Shown here in pieces: positions 44,498 through 55,144 of a DNA stretch of 64,000 nt. Under the pieces are notes generated by a model. That model saw only the letters and a program-made list of their open reading frames with translations, searched no databases and was not told where the DNA came from. The stretch comes from Amorphophallus konjac (Eukaryota > Streptophyta > Magnoliopsida > Alismatales > Araceae): assembly GCA_022559845.1 (NCBI GenBank), contig CM040123.1, positions 299,014,642 to 299,078,641 on the forward strand. The letters run 5' to 3'. The number at the start of each line of letters is the position of its first letter. Position 1 is the stretch's first letter. A program made the position numbers and the translations under genes.

Positions 44498-46720
44498 GAT
44501 GATGGCAACACTATGAGTCACACAGACTCAAACTATTCTTCCCCTTTGACTTCATCAAAAAGAGAAAAGTTTGAGAGAGAAATAAAAGTGTGCATGATAT
44601 GATTACATGATGCTTAAGAATAATGATTGCAATTCATGGAGAACCTGATGCTTACATGATGCAGACAAGACAAGAACCAATCAATCTATCCACCTCCTTT
44701 GCAAGACGAACAAACCTCCCCCTTTAAAAGGCAATAAGTGCAGTCTAGACAAGACCTTAACAATCCAATGCTCCCTGATCTGAATGAAGCAAAGCTTTCA
44801 AGGGTGTAAGGAGAGGGATATGTCAAGAAGACATTCAGGAAGGATGACATGGCAGCATTCAGAATACATGATCTAAGGAAATAGAAGATTTTCAATAAGA
44901 TACTTATTTCATAAATCTGAATAAACGGATGGTTCAAACTCTTCCATTATAGGGGCTTATGAATTTTTATTTGAACATCATGGTTTAAATATGATGTATA
45001 CACAGTTTGTCAATAAACTTCTGTACTCATATCTGATCATCAATACTTAATAAAAGTTAACCAAGCCCTCATATTTATATCTTGACTAACCTCCTTTCAT
45101 CTTACTCAGTCAATTTCAATGACTTCTTTAGAAATTACAATCATTAGTATTGAGGTTAAACAATCATGAAGGAATTCAAATTTGGTTCCTGAGGATCAGC
45201 CATACTTCTTCAAATAATCTCAAATTTTTTCTTTTTGCACGCGTTTTTCAGCAAGTTTACCAGGTGCAATTAAGTTCATTGCACACCTTGTAACTAGAGG
45301 ATACACGTTGTTTGGACGTCAGTATCCCTAAGCACTTAGTATGACTGACTGTCATGCTTCAGAGATAGCATTGTCACCTCATGATATACTTCACCTTATT
45401 TCATTGATAAGTGATGTATATTTCTCAGTATTCAAGCCATTGCTCTGCCTGCATTTTCCATGAATTTTATTTAGCAGAGTTAATTATGGCACTTCATGAC
45501 ACAGTCCTCTAGACTTCATGGTCAATGGACATGATTTCTTAGTGACCAAAATCATTGCTCTGACAGAATTTATCCTTAGGAACATTTCAGATTCATCAGA
45601 TGTTTAAAAATAATACTGATTTCATATAATTCAACCAAATAAAGCCAAGATATTAACATTTTCAGATTTCGGAAGATTTTACAAGATTCAACATGAAATA
45701 GTTGGTTAAAGTTTATTAAAAATGACCCAGATATTTTCAAGATATTCATATCCAAGCTCAATGAATACATTAGACTTAAACCAATATGATCTTTTAGCCA
45801 TTCATAAATCTTTATAATGGAAGATTCTTTAATGAATTGATTTTCAGATTTATGATCAAGGTATACGAATTGAACTCTTCTCAATTCTCTAAAATTTTCA
45901 ATGAGATTCAACAGCATACAAGTTGTGAACTGTACAAGAGTTTCAAGCATATAACAAAGATGAGCACAATAGTGAAGGTGTCGACATTTGACAGAGCATT
46001 TCCAAGATGATGTCGACTCACTGTGTCGACACTTCCAATCAGGATAATTAATAGGTGCAGCAAAGAATGTATCATAGAGAATCATAGATATCCAGAGGTC
46101 TATCAGACAGATTTGCTCAAGAAAGACCAGCTCACAAGATTCAAAATTAAATCAGAGTTAAGTTCAGATACGTGAAATGGATGATCTCAACATAAGGATG
46201 GGAGCTTTAGTTGACTGACTAAAATACCAAGAAACTAGATGAATAGCCAGCAGAACACAATCTTGTTATATACTCCCCCTTAATGAATGTAATCTTTTTG
46301 ATAATTTCAATGTAATGAAATGCAATGCAATTAACTATATGTATACAAAGACATGCAAAGACTCAACAAACTCCCCCTGAATGCATGCAATATATATGAA
46401 GATTCTAAAAGGCACTGTGTGCAATGACATCCTACAGGGGATTAAACAGATTTTTCACAAGTAGATTCAGACTATCTCTGAAGTGCAATACAACATGCAG
46501 TCCTATCAGATTTTCAGTGAATTTTCAGACTCAGACAGAAACTGATGTTTTTTAGCAATTCTATATAGATGAACATTTATTTTAACAAGATATGCAATGA
46601 ATCTAAGAGCAGGAAGTGCAGAGAATTTACCTGAAAAGTTCAGAAAGATGTTTTCTTTTGAGTGCCTTGGCTTATTTACCCCTCTTTATTCCTCTCCAAG
46701 GCACGCCTGCAACAAACACA
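44498..46720 (-). other. Internal region of element A without recognisable pol
   Basis: AT-rich sequence. A minus-strand open frame at 46085-45576 (169 residues, NWKCRHSES-like start region, Leu/Ile/Phe-rich) has no motif that I recognise. CTCCCCCT-type purine tracts occur on the minus strand near 46270 and 46370 as well as at the PPT, suggesting duplicated 3' segments. Confidence 0.55.
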
Positions 46721-48004
46721 TCATTTTGATGCAACAGGTACCCAAGATGTCTTGGGTCCTGAATTAGCAGTGACACCTCTAGCAGGTATGCTAATCAATT
46801 TTTGTGCATGAAGGTCATCAATTCTCATCAAATAGCAATTATTCATTGAATGACCTATTTGTCCATAGTAATGGCATGATACACCAGATTCTAGATTTGA
46901 TTTATGCACATTCTTATTAGCATGAATTCTATGTGCATATGCATGAAGATTTTTGTTAACAGAATTAACATTCTGTTTACCAAAAATAGTCTGGCTTTGA
47001 TATCCTACCAGCCAACAGGTTGTAGCGATGTGACCTGACTTTCCACATTCAAAACATAGTGAAAATTTTCTTTTATTAACAACTTTATTCTTACCAGCAA
47101 CATTGGGAGCAGGAAATTTTACAGATTTAGAATTAAATCTACTTCCCTGAGCATGCCAATAGTCTTTGACTGTATGGCCATGCCTTCCACATTTTAAGCA
47201 CCTTAGGTGCTTACCTTTGGATCCAAATTTATCCCAATATGACCCTGACCAGCACTCAGCAGCCTTGTGACCGGGCTTGTTACAATTGAAGCAGATAATG
47301 TGCTGGTTAAACACAGGTTTGTTTCTTCTATACCCGTGATGATTTGCAGAAAATCTAGCATGCATCCTATCATTGAATTTCATAGCAAAGAACTCATTCA
47401 TTAAATGACCATGCCTTACACAGTAGTAACATGAAGCATCAGATTTCCTAGTGGCATAGTTTCTACCAAATGAATTTCTAGAATGCATTGCTTCACCAGC
47501 ATGCTCATCTTCAAGCAACAATCTGCAATCATCCATTACATGCCCTATCTTGCCACAATAATGACATGAGCCATTCTTATCAGATGCATACGAATAAGTA
47601 AATGAGTTATGAGCAGTATGCATTGACCCATCAGATGCACCAGAGCTGGCAGATTTCAAGACACAAGTAGGGACCTTTTTGACCTTATTTTTCTTACCAT
47701 TCTTGTTCAATTGTTTACCCTTGTCCACAACTTTTGTTTGTTTTTCAGTTTTCAAGGCCTTGAATTGAAATACAGATGATGAAGGTGTTTTAGAAGGCAC
47801 ATAGCAGCTAGTGAATGAGATAGATGGGTCATTTTTAGGTTTACTCTTGTCGACCACATTGTGACCGTGACCATCCTTCCGAACATTAAGCTTTGTTCCA
47901 GGAATCTTATCAGAATTGCTCTTTCCTTCAACGGATTTTGACAATGTGCTTTTAGGACCCTAGATTTCAGATTTTAAGGAGGCTATGTTATCTTCATAGC
48001 CAAT
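46721..48004 (-). pseudogene. Gag of SIRE-like element A with six zinc-knuckle units
   Basis: The 407-residue frame (47944-46721) follows a TAG after LKSEI and is preceded, in the same frame, by more gag sequence up to the insertion at 48,004. After a Lys-rich basic region it holds six knuckle units in order: CHYCGKIGHVMDDC, CYYCVRHGHLMNEF, CFNCNKPGHKAAEC, CLKCGRHGHTVKDY, CFECGKSGHIATTC, CHYYGQIGHSMNNC. Three have lost one Cys (to F, Y and Y). The end, GPKTSWVPVASK, matches the linker that in SIRE elements leads into the protease, but a stop comes at once. Copia gags usually have one to three knuckles. Confidence 0.85.
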
Positions 48005-48329
48005 TGTTGTGCCCCTGTGGTTTTGATGATTGGTTTTGATGTGAGTTAAGCACTGTGAGTCACCATGTGATATTCAGTCATTTTAGTCATTCTGATGTTC
48101 AGTCAATTTATCAGATCTAAAGCATTGCAGTTGATGTTTAGTCATGTTATCTGCTGCATAAAGCATTCATATACATATACATCAGTTGCTTTACTCTGCT
48201 TGTGGAAGTCAGTACATGCTAAACATCCATGCATCATCACACTCAGCATAGTCTGGACAGAAGTGGGTCGACCCCCCTTTATAGATGGGTCGACTCCCCA
48301 GATAAGTGTACTCTATACACTGCATGCAT

Positions 48330-50100
48330 TTACATAGTCTGCACATTAGCATCACGCAGCAAGTATGTACATCACCTTGTGTAGGCATGACAAGTCCACA
48401 CACTGCATTGCATGCGAGACTTCAAAGTCTGCACATTGCACAGCTGCAAGCACTTCAAAGTCTACACACTGCATTGCATGCGAGACCTCAAGTCTACACA
48501 TTGCACAGCATGCAAGTCCTCCAAGCCTATACATTGCATAGACTGCATGCATTAGAAGTGTGTACATTGCATAGCATGCAGGTGGTCTAAGTCTGTACAT
48601 TGGCCTAGTGTCACAACACTAAGTCTGTACATCGCAGGCATAGCGAGCGTCCAAGTCTATACACTGCTGTGTGTTCGCAAAGTCTATACAATGTCTACTT
48701 TACCTACGTTAAAGTCTATACATTATTCACCGTCTCATGCATCATCTCACTCGAAGTCTGTACAGTCTGGCAGCGTCTCATGCATCATCTTAGCAAGTTT
48801 GTACAGCGTTGGCATAGTCGTTGGCATCGTCTCATGCAGCATCTTAGGCATTGTCTCATGCAAGTCTGTACAGCCTGTTGTCGTAGACCAAGTCTGTACA
48901 CTCTGTGTGCCTCTTTATGTTTTAAAGTCTGTACAGGGTCTGCCCTGCCTCGCCACCATGCATTCAAGTCTCAAAGTCTATACATCGCTGCTTTGCCAAA
49001 GTCTATACATCGTGCTTTCTCAAGTCTGTACAGCCCTTGCTTTGCTCAAGTCTGTACAGGCTTTCCTTTGGCAAGTCCACACATTGTGAAAGTCCATACA
49101 TTCGTTTGCCTTGCACATCATCAAGTCTGTACACTGGCAGCAGCAATGCTCGCACACACTAAGTCCATAAATTGCATATGGTTGTGCATCACAAAGTCTA
49201 CACATTGCCTTGTTGCATTGCACTTCAAGTCCATACACTCTGTGAAGTCCATGTGTTCATTCATGATCAAGTCTATACAGACTTAGCGAAAGCATATGCA
49301 TAGTCTATACATTGTTGAGCTTCACACACATATCTTCTAAGTCTATACATCCATCTGTTGAAGATTGATCATGTCTATACATTGTGTGCATCTAGCTACT
49401 AAGTCTGTACATCCCTTGACTGCATGCCTGAGCATCCCTTGTCATTGTGCATACTTAGTTAGATGCATAGTCTATACATTGCTCATGCATCTTTACTTAA
49501 AGTCTATACATCTGTTTGCTCCTTTAGCTGCACGCATTATAGCAAGTCTAGACATTGTCTGTCATGCACGCAATAAAGTATGTACATTCTTATTGCTGCA
49601 TACATCAACTCCATACATCGTTTTCTCACATGAACACTAAGTCTATACATGGTATAATGACTGCATATGTGAAGTCTATACATGCATAGCTTCACACTCA
49701 CAAAGTGTGTACACGCCACTGCATTGCGTACACAAAGTCTGAACATTGCCTCATGCATTACCTTCAGCAAAGTCCATACATGGTCAGGCAGCCTGCACAG
49801 CAAGTATATACATCCTCTGCCAGCCTGCACGCAGCAAGTCTAAACATCGACTGGCAGCCTACAGTAAAGTCTGAACATTGCTTCAGCGTTGGCTTCAGCC
49901 AAGTCTATACATCGACTGACAGTCTTCAGCAAAGTCTGAACATTGCATCATTGTGCATGCATTGCTTTCATCAAGCCTATACACTGCATCATATGCATTC
50001 TACAGCATGTGTTATCAAGTCTATACACTCGTCCTCCTTCACACGACTAACTCTATACATCCATTGTCTTGCATGCTAAATAAAGTTTGTACACTGTCTT
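48330..50100 (+). repeat. AAGTCTRTACAT motif array, ~53 copies (LTR B)
   Basis: By hand I count about 53 copies of AAGTCTRTACAT and one- or two-base variants (AAGTCTGTACAG, AAGTCCATACAT, AAGTATGTACAT, AAGTCTGAACAT). Starts are spaced about 20-65 bases, mean near 33. The intervening sequences differ from one another apart from frequent GCATGC/TTGCATG pieces. All copies are on the same strand. The array ends ~145 bases before the TATA box. Confidence 0.93.
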
Positions 50101-50245
50101 CAGTTGATATTGTTCATCGACTGAACTCTTCATTAATCTTGCAGGTGTCTGGGCACGTGATCTGAGGTTAGCACCTGGCACGTGATCCTAGGTTACCTGG
50201 ACGGAGAGGGCACAAGCCCTGCACACGCCCTACATCTGCTGCTGA

Positions 50246-50254
50246 TATAAATAG
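50246..50254 (+). promoter_or_regulatory. TATA box of LTR B
   Basis: TATAAATAG lies between the motif array and the GA-rich leader, in the same place as in LTRs A and C. Confidence 0.7.
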
Positions 50255-51195
50255 AAGCGATCGAGCAAGAGAGAAGAGAATGGAGATAGAAGAAGTGAGC
50301 AGCAGAGAGTGATAGAAGAAGGTGAGAGCAGCAGAGAAACAGAAGAAGAAGAAGAAGAAGAGAAAAGAAGAGACAGAGAGAGCCTGCGAACGAGAGAAAA
50401 AGAAAGAGAAGCTGAGAGCCAAAGTGAGAGAGAAGAAAAATCGTGAGAAGGAGAAAGAGTGTGCAGCCAGTCCATCCTGAAGATCTGATCATGGATTGAC
50501 TCGTGGATCAAATCCACAGTCATTGTGCTCTTCGGAGCTATATTATTTTTGATTTTCCTGTTTTGTTTTTCGTTTGTTCCTTTCATACATTCAGTGGTTT
50601 CTGTTTCCCTTATTTGGGATCGGGGTTCCTCCTGTGGTCTCAGGAGAAGGGAGATTTGTTCTCTGGTTTTGCTGGTGACTGGGAGTCATCAGTGTTTCCC
50701 TCCTGGTCTGGAGGAAGAGAGGTCTGTGACCTCTGGTTTGCTGGTGACGGGGAGTCACTGGTGGGTTCCCTCCTGGTCTGGAGGAAGAGAGACCTAGTCT
50801 CTGGTTCCAAGTGGCTGGGAGTCACTTGGGGTGTCCCTCCGGTCTGGAGGAAGAGGGGAGGTTGTTCCCCTGGTCAAGCTATTTGGCAGCACCTGTTGCA
50901 GACTGAGTCTGTGGTTTCTAGCTTGTGCTAGTGGAAGCCTCACTCCGGTTGGGAGTGAGGGGTGGACGTAGGTCTGTGGACCGAACCACCTAAAAAATTA
51001 TCTGTGCAGTGGTTTGATTGCCTTGCTTTGCTTCCGCTAGATGATTGCTTAAGCGCACTCCATGTGTTTGTTCATGAGTTAAATTGAATTAGTTTTATTC
51101 TGGGACTGTGTCTAGCATCCAATCTTTAATTTGGGCATTATTGGTAGAGGGATACATTCACCCCCCTCTGTATCTGGGCCTAGCACCCTATCAAT

Positions 51196-51207
51196 TGGTA
51201 TCAGAGC
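51196..51207 (+). other. Primer binding site of element B (initiator Met-tRNA)
   Basis: TGGTATCAGAGC two bases after the LTR end, as in most plant copia elements. Confidence 0.95.
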
Positions 51208-51317
51208 GGTGTCTGCATAGAAGGTCCAGCGACCTGCAGATCCGATCATGCAGTCTTAGGTGCTATTTTACTTTTGGTGCATCAATATTCCTGTTGCATT
51301 AAATCTGATCTGTTTCC

Positions 51318-52491
51318 ATGGGTGAACCACCAGTTTTCAACGGCTCCAATTTTAATGTATGGTTTGTCATTCTGAAAAATTATGCTATATCAGTTAATCC
51401 TGATCTGTGGAAGTTAATTTCACACGGTCCTCATAAATTACCAAAGAAAAAGTCCAAATGGACTGACAGTCACAGATCAATGTATGAAGAGAATCAGATA
51501 GTTATGAATCTAATGAAGGCAGCTACTGATAAGGCTTTACATTCCTGCTTTCATGATTGCAGCTCTGCTAAAGACATTCTAGATATGCTGAAGCGAGCTC
51601 AGAAGAGAAGTGAGGACAGCTGCATGATGGCTAATAGAAGCAATCAAAGTGGCAGCCAAAATGAAGAAGATGATGATGAAGAGATAAATCCCTTCAAGAA
51701 CTTTTCATTAGATGGTTGGATTGCTGCTTATGATGAATTGCAAGAATCTTATGATCAGTTAAGAAAACAATACAAACATTTGAAGAAGAATAGTAGATCA
51801 GACAGTTTGAATTCTCCATGTAAAAATTGTGCTGAGCTGAAAAATGTTCATGATGCTTGTATGTCTGATATTCAAATGTTGAAGAAACAAATTTCATTGC
51901 TGAAAATTGAGAATCAAGATCATGTAAAAGAAATCTCTGAACTTGAGAAGAAGCTTAGCCTAACTTGTCATGATTCTGTTCAGAGTAAAGAATTGATGAA
52001 AATTTTGAAAGTGTGAACTCAGATTTAGACAAGCTGAAGTCTGAAAAAGATTCCCTCAGAAAATTCTCCAAAGAAAATGAAGAAAAATTAGAGAAACTTA
52101 AACGAGAGAATGATTTGCTGATTGAGAAATTTGAAGCCATAAAATCTGTAAACATGGAGTTACAGAAAAAGGATGAAAAACAGTAAAGAGAAATGGAGGA
52201 ATTTGAAAATAGAAGAAAGCAAGAAGTCAATTCAGAAGATCAGCTTCTAATAAATGAATTGGTTCAAAATGATAAGCTTAAAGAAGAAGTTGAAAAATTA
52301 AAATTGTTAAACAGTGCCATGTCTGAAAGACTTCTTACATTAGAGAAAGGGAAATGATCTCTACAAATGAAACTGAAAAAGTAGAAGATCTGAGAAAGGA
52401 GATCGAAGAATATAAAATAGCCAACAAGGTTTTGAATGAAGCTGTCAATTGCAGTGAACAAGAGACTGCAAGTTATGAGTTACAAATTACC
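51318..52491 (+). pseudogene. Gag of element B, coiled-coil type, truncated by element C
   Basis: The frame starts at ATG 51318: PPVFNGSNFNVWFVILKNYA and PDLWKLISHGPHKLP are the SIRE gag N-terminus. The region after DCSSAKDILDMLKRAQKRSE is shorter than in typical copia gags: the usual UBN2 second half appears to be missing, and the sequence passes directly to an acidic stretch and a long Lys/Glu/Leu coiled coil. A frameshift falls near 52000, then coiled coil continues to 52490 with TAA (probably Gln) near 52184 and a further stop near 52356. Confidence 0.85.
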
Positions 52492-52704
52492 TGTTGTGTC
52501 CCTGTGGTTTTGATGATAGCAAACACTATAAGTCATCATCTGTTTTGATCAAATATAAATCTGTTTGTGTTGCATATGAATGTTTCATTGAACATCTTAT
52601 CTGAATTACATAACCAACGAACAGGCTGAGGCTGTGTGTTGTGTGCATTGGTTCATTTCATAATTGTTCATGCATTTCATAATTACATTTTATCTGGATT
52701 GTTT

Positions 52705-53765
52705 GATGTTAGTCTGTACAATGGGTGTTGCTGCCATACCCTTTCAACATAGTCTATACATCATTCATCAGTCATCAAGTCTGCACATTCAAGTTTGCAT
52801 GTCCATACACTACACTGTAGATGCTCGAAGGGAAGTCTATACATCGCATGGCACAGCATGCGTCCAAGTCTGAACATTGCATTCGCCAAGTCTGTACAGC
52901 CCATGCTCAAAGCTAAGTCTGTACATTGGCATTTTAACACATAAAGTCTAAACAGCTTGCATTGTCCTGTAGCTTACAGCTTTTCTAAGTCTATACATTG
53001 CCCTGTTGCATGAAGCATCAAGTCTGTACATCCGATTGTCTTGGCCATCGTTCTTTCAAGTCTGTACAGCGCCATGAAGTCTGTACATCCTTCAAGGGGC
53101 CAAGTCTATACATTGGTTTTCACTTCAAGTCTGTACATGGTCTTGGCATCTGCTTTGAAGTCTATACATTACTCTTGGGAACCAAGTATGTACATTGGCA
53201 TCTGAACTGCATCATCAAGTCTATACACTACCTTTTGTTTTCAAAGTCTATACACTGCTTTTGGTTTTCAAAGTCTACATACTGCCTTTGGTTTCAAAAT
53301 CTATACATTGCCTTTGTTTCAAAGTCTATACATTGCCTTTGTTTCAAAGTCTATACATCGCTTGCATCGTTGAGTCTATACACTCTTGTGTCTGCATTGC
53401 ATATTCTTCAAGTCTACACACTATAGCATGCTCGATCAAACAAGTCTGTACACTCTTCAGCACTCAAAGGCTGAACGTTCTTCAAGCTAAAGTATGTACA
53501 CTCCATATTGCTAAGTATATACATTGGTCACATCACACACCAAGTCCACACATCGCCGTGTTCACTTGTTCTCAAGTCTATACACTCGTTATCACCATTC
53601 AAGTCTATACACTCGACCTGCATCATGCCTGTACACACTTTGTTAACAGCCTCCACAGCAAGTCTATACATCGTTGTTAGCCTGTAATGCAAAGTCTGTA
53701 CACTGCATACACAGTGCACCCTTAAGTCTAAACTATGCTGCTTTTATATGAAGTCTATACAACCT
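52705..53765 (+). repeat. AAGTCTRTACAT motif array, ~37 copies (LTR C)
   Basis: About 37 copies by hand count, mean spacing near 29 bases, all in the same orientation. A locally homogenised stretch at about 53240-53360 repeats TTTGGTTTCAAAGTCTATAC-like units almost exactly, as if recently amplified. Confidence 0.92.
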
Positions 53766-53934
53766 TGCTTTGCTAATCGACTGAACTTTTCATTAAACCT
53801 GTAGAGTCTGGGCACGTGACCCGAAGCTGGCACCTGACACGTGATCCAAGATTTTGAGAAGCCGCCACGTGGACTGAAGCTTGGGCGAGAATCGAAAAGA
53901 GCATTTAGCCCTATCTGCTACTGCTATAAGAAGA

Positions 53935-53940
53935 AGCCTT
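53935..53940 (+). promoter_or_regulatory. TATA-like box of LTR C
   Basis: CTGCTATAAGAAG lies between the motif array and the GA-rich leader; it is weaker than the TATAAATAG of LTR B. Confidence 0.55.
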
Positions 53941-54988
53941 CGTCCATCTGAAGAAGGCTGATCAACAGATCGAAAAAGAGTGAACAGAAGAGAGGCAGAG
54001 AGGCAGTGAGCAGAAGAAGAAGAAAGAAGAAAGAAGAAGAGTGAGAGAGCAGAAGAGAGATCGTGAGATCCAGCAGAAGAAGAAACAGAAAAAGAGAAAG
54101 AGAGAGATGGAGAGCTCGTGAAGAAGAATAGAAGCATCATTCACTGGACCTTGGATCAGATCCAATCCAGTTCGCTCCTGCGAGAGCTTTTATGCATTTC
54201 ATCTTTCCAGCTTTCTGTTGTTGCGTCTTTTGTTTTTGTTTTTCTTTTTTAACTATACTCAGTTGTTCTTCCGATCCTCTAGTGTGAGGTCGGGTTCCTC
54301 CTGTGGACTCAGGAGAAGGGAGACCTTGTGTCTTCGGTTTGCAAGTAGCTGGGTGCTACTTGTGGTTGTTTCCCTCGGTTGGGAGGAAGGGAGGTCCGAG
54401 ACCTCTAGGTTGCAAGTGGCTGGGAGTCACTTGTGGGTTCCCTCCTGGTTTGGAGGAAGGGAGATTCATCTCCGGTTCTGATCTTGTGGTTTGCAAGACT
54501 AGGTGTTCCCTCCTGGTCTGGAGGAAGAGAGACTTGCATCTCTGGTTCCAAGTGGCTGGGAGTCACTTGGGGTGTCCCTCCTGTTGGGAGGAAGAGGGGA
54601 GGTTGTTCCCTGGTCAAGCTGTTTGGCAGCAATTGTTGCAGACTGAGTCTGCTGTTCTAGCCTAGCTAGTGGAAGCCTCACTCCGGTTTGGAGTGAGGAG
54701 TGGACGTAGGTCTGTGGACCGAACCACCTAAAAAATCCTGGTGTTCGCTTGTGGTGTGCTTTTGTTGCTTATATGTTCTTCTTATTGCTGCGCATTAGAT
54801 GCTTGCTTAGGATCGTTTGAGGGCTTATTGAGTTGTTATCTTGATTTGATCCTTATAAGTATCCTCAGTTTATTTCTGCAACAGTTTTAATTCTGCATAA
54901 CTGAGCTTTAGAGTTTTAATTAGGCTATATTTGTAGAGGGATACATTCACCCCCCCCCCTCTGTATCCGGGCCTTGCATCCTAACAAT

Positions 54989-55000
54989 TGGTATCAGAGC
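54989..55000 (+). other. Primer binding site of element C (initiator Met-tRNA)
   Basis: TGGTATCAGAGC two bases after the LTR end. Confidence 0.95.
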
Positions 55001-55144
55001 AGGTCTCTGTCTTCTCGATCCAACGATCTACAGAGGATCCTGCTGAGTTGATTGCATGCTTTACAGTTTCGTTCGGTGATATTTCGCTTCCGGTGCATCT
55101 CTTGTCGATTGCTTTGTGCGTTGAATCCTTTGCCATCTGCTTTA

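Larger units (their letters stand above)
42337..48004 (-). mobile_element. SIRE-like copia element A (minus), apparently lacking pol
   Basis: From right to left: truncated gag (48004-46721), ~2.2 kb without pol signature, polypurine tract (44484-44497), 3' LTR (44483-42337). It interrupts the second antisense PMD gene of the Tat element, and is itself interrupted at 48,005 by element B. No protease, integrase or RT motif is visible between gag and the PPT, so it looks like a non-autonomous member with a gag gene. Confidence 0.85.
48005..51193 (+). repeat. 5' LTR of element B, 3.19 kb
   Basis: It starts TGTTGTGCCCCTGTGG and ends CACCCTATCA. Order: ~330 bases of unique U3, a ~1.75-kb AAGTCTRTACA array, TATAAATAG (50246-50254), a GA-rich leader (50270-50460), and a region of repeated CTGGGAGTCA/TCTGGAGGAAGAG blocks (50640-50900). 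Primer site follows three bases later. The open frames inside are low-complexity translations. Confidence 0.92.
48005..52491 (+). mobile_element. SIRE-like copia element B (plus), 5' LTR and part of gag
   Basis: The 5' LTR (48005-51193), initiator-Met primer site (51196-51207) and gag (51318 onwards) are in order. Element C starts at 52492 inside its gag. It lies inside gag of element A. Its 3' half is not in the window. Confidence 0.9.
52492..54986 (+). repeat. 5' LTR of element C, 2.50 kb
   Basis: It starts TGTTGTGTCCCTGTGG and ends GCATCCTAACA. The motif array occupies about 52705-53765, then TATAAG at 53935, a GA-rich leader (53955-54130) and the CTGGGAGTCACTTG/TCTGGAGGAAGAG block series (54300-54650). 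It resembles LTR B throughout except for array length. Confidence 0.92.

Noticed and set aside
48306..49286. Ser/Leu/Tyr-rich plus-strand proteins across the motif array
   Set aside because: They are translations of the repeated AAGTCTRTACAT units (Lys-Ser-Ile-His, Ser-Leu-Tyr-Ile and similar) in three frames, not a gene.
48330..50100. CRISPR array
   Set aside because: The repeat-spacer look is superficial. Repeats are 12 bases and imperfect, spacers vary widely in length, the sequence is inside a plant LTR, and no cas genes are present.
50168..50586. Leu/Ser/Phe-rich membrane-like minus-strand proteins
   Set aside because: They translate the complement of the GA-rich LTR leader, and the same appears in LTR C (53793-54165). 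Low complexity, wrong strand.
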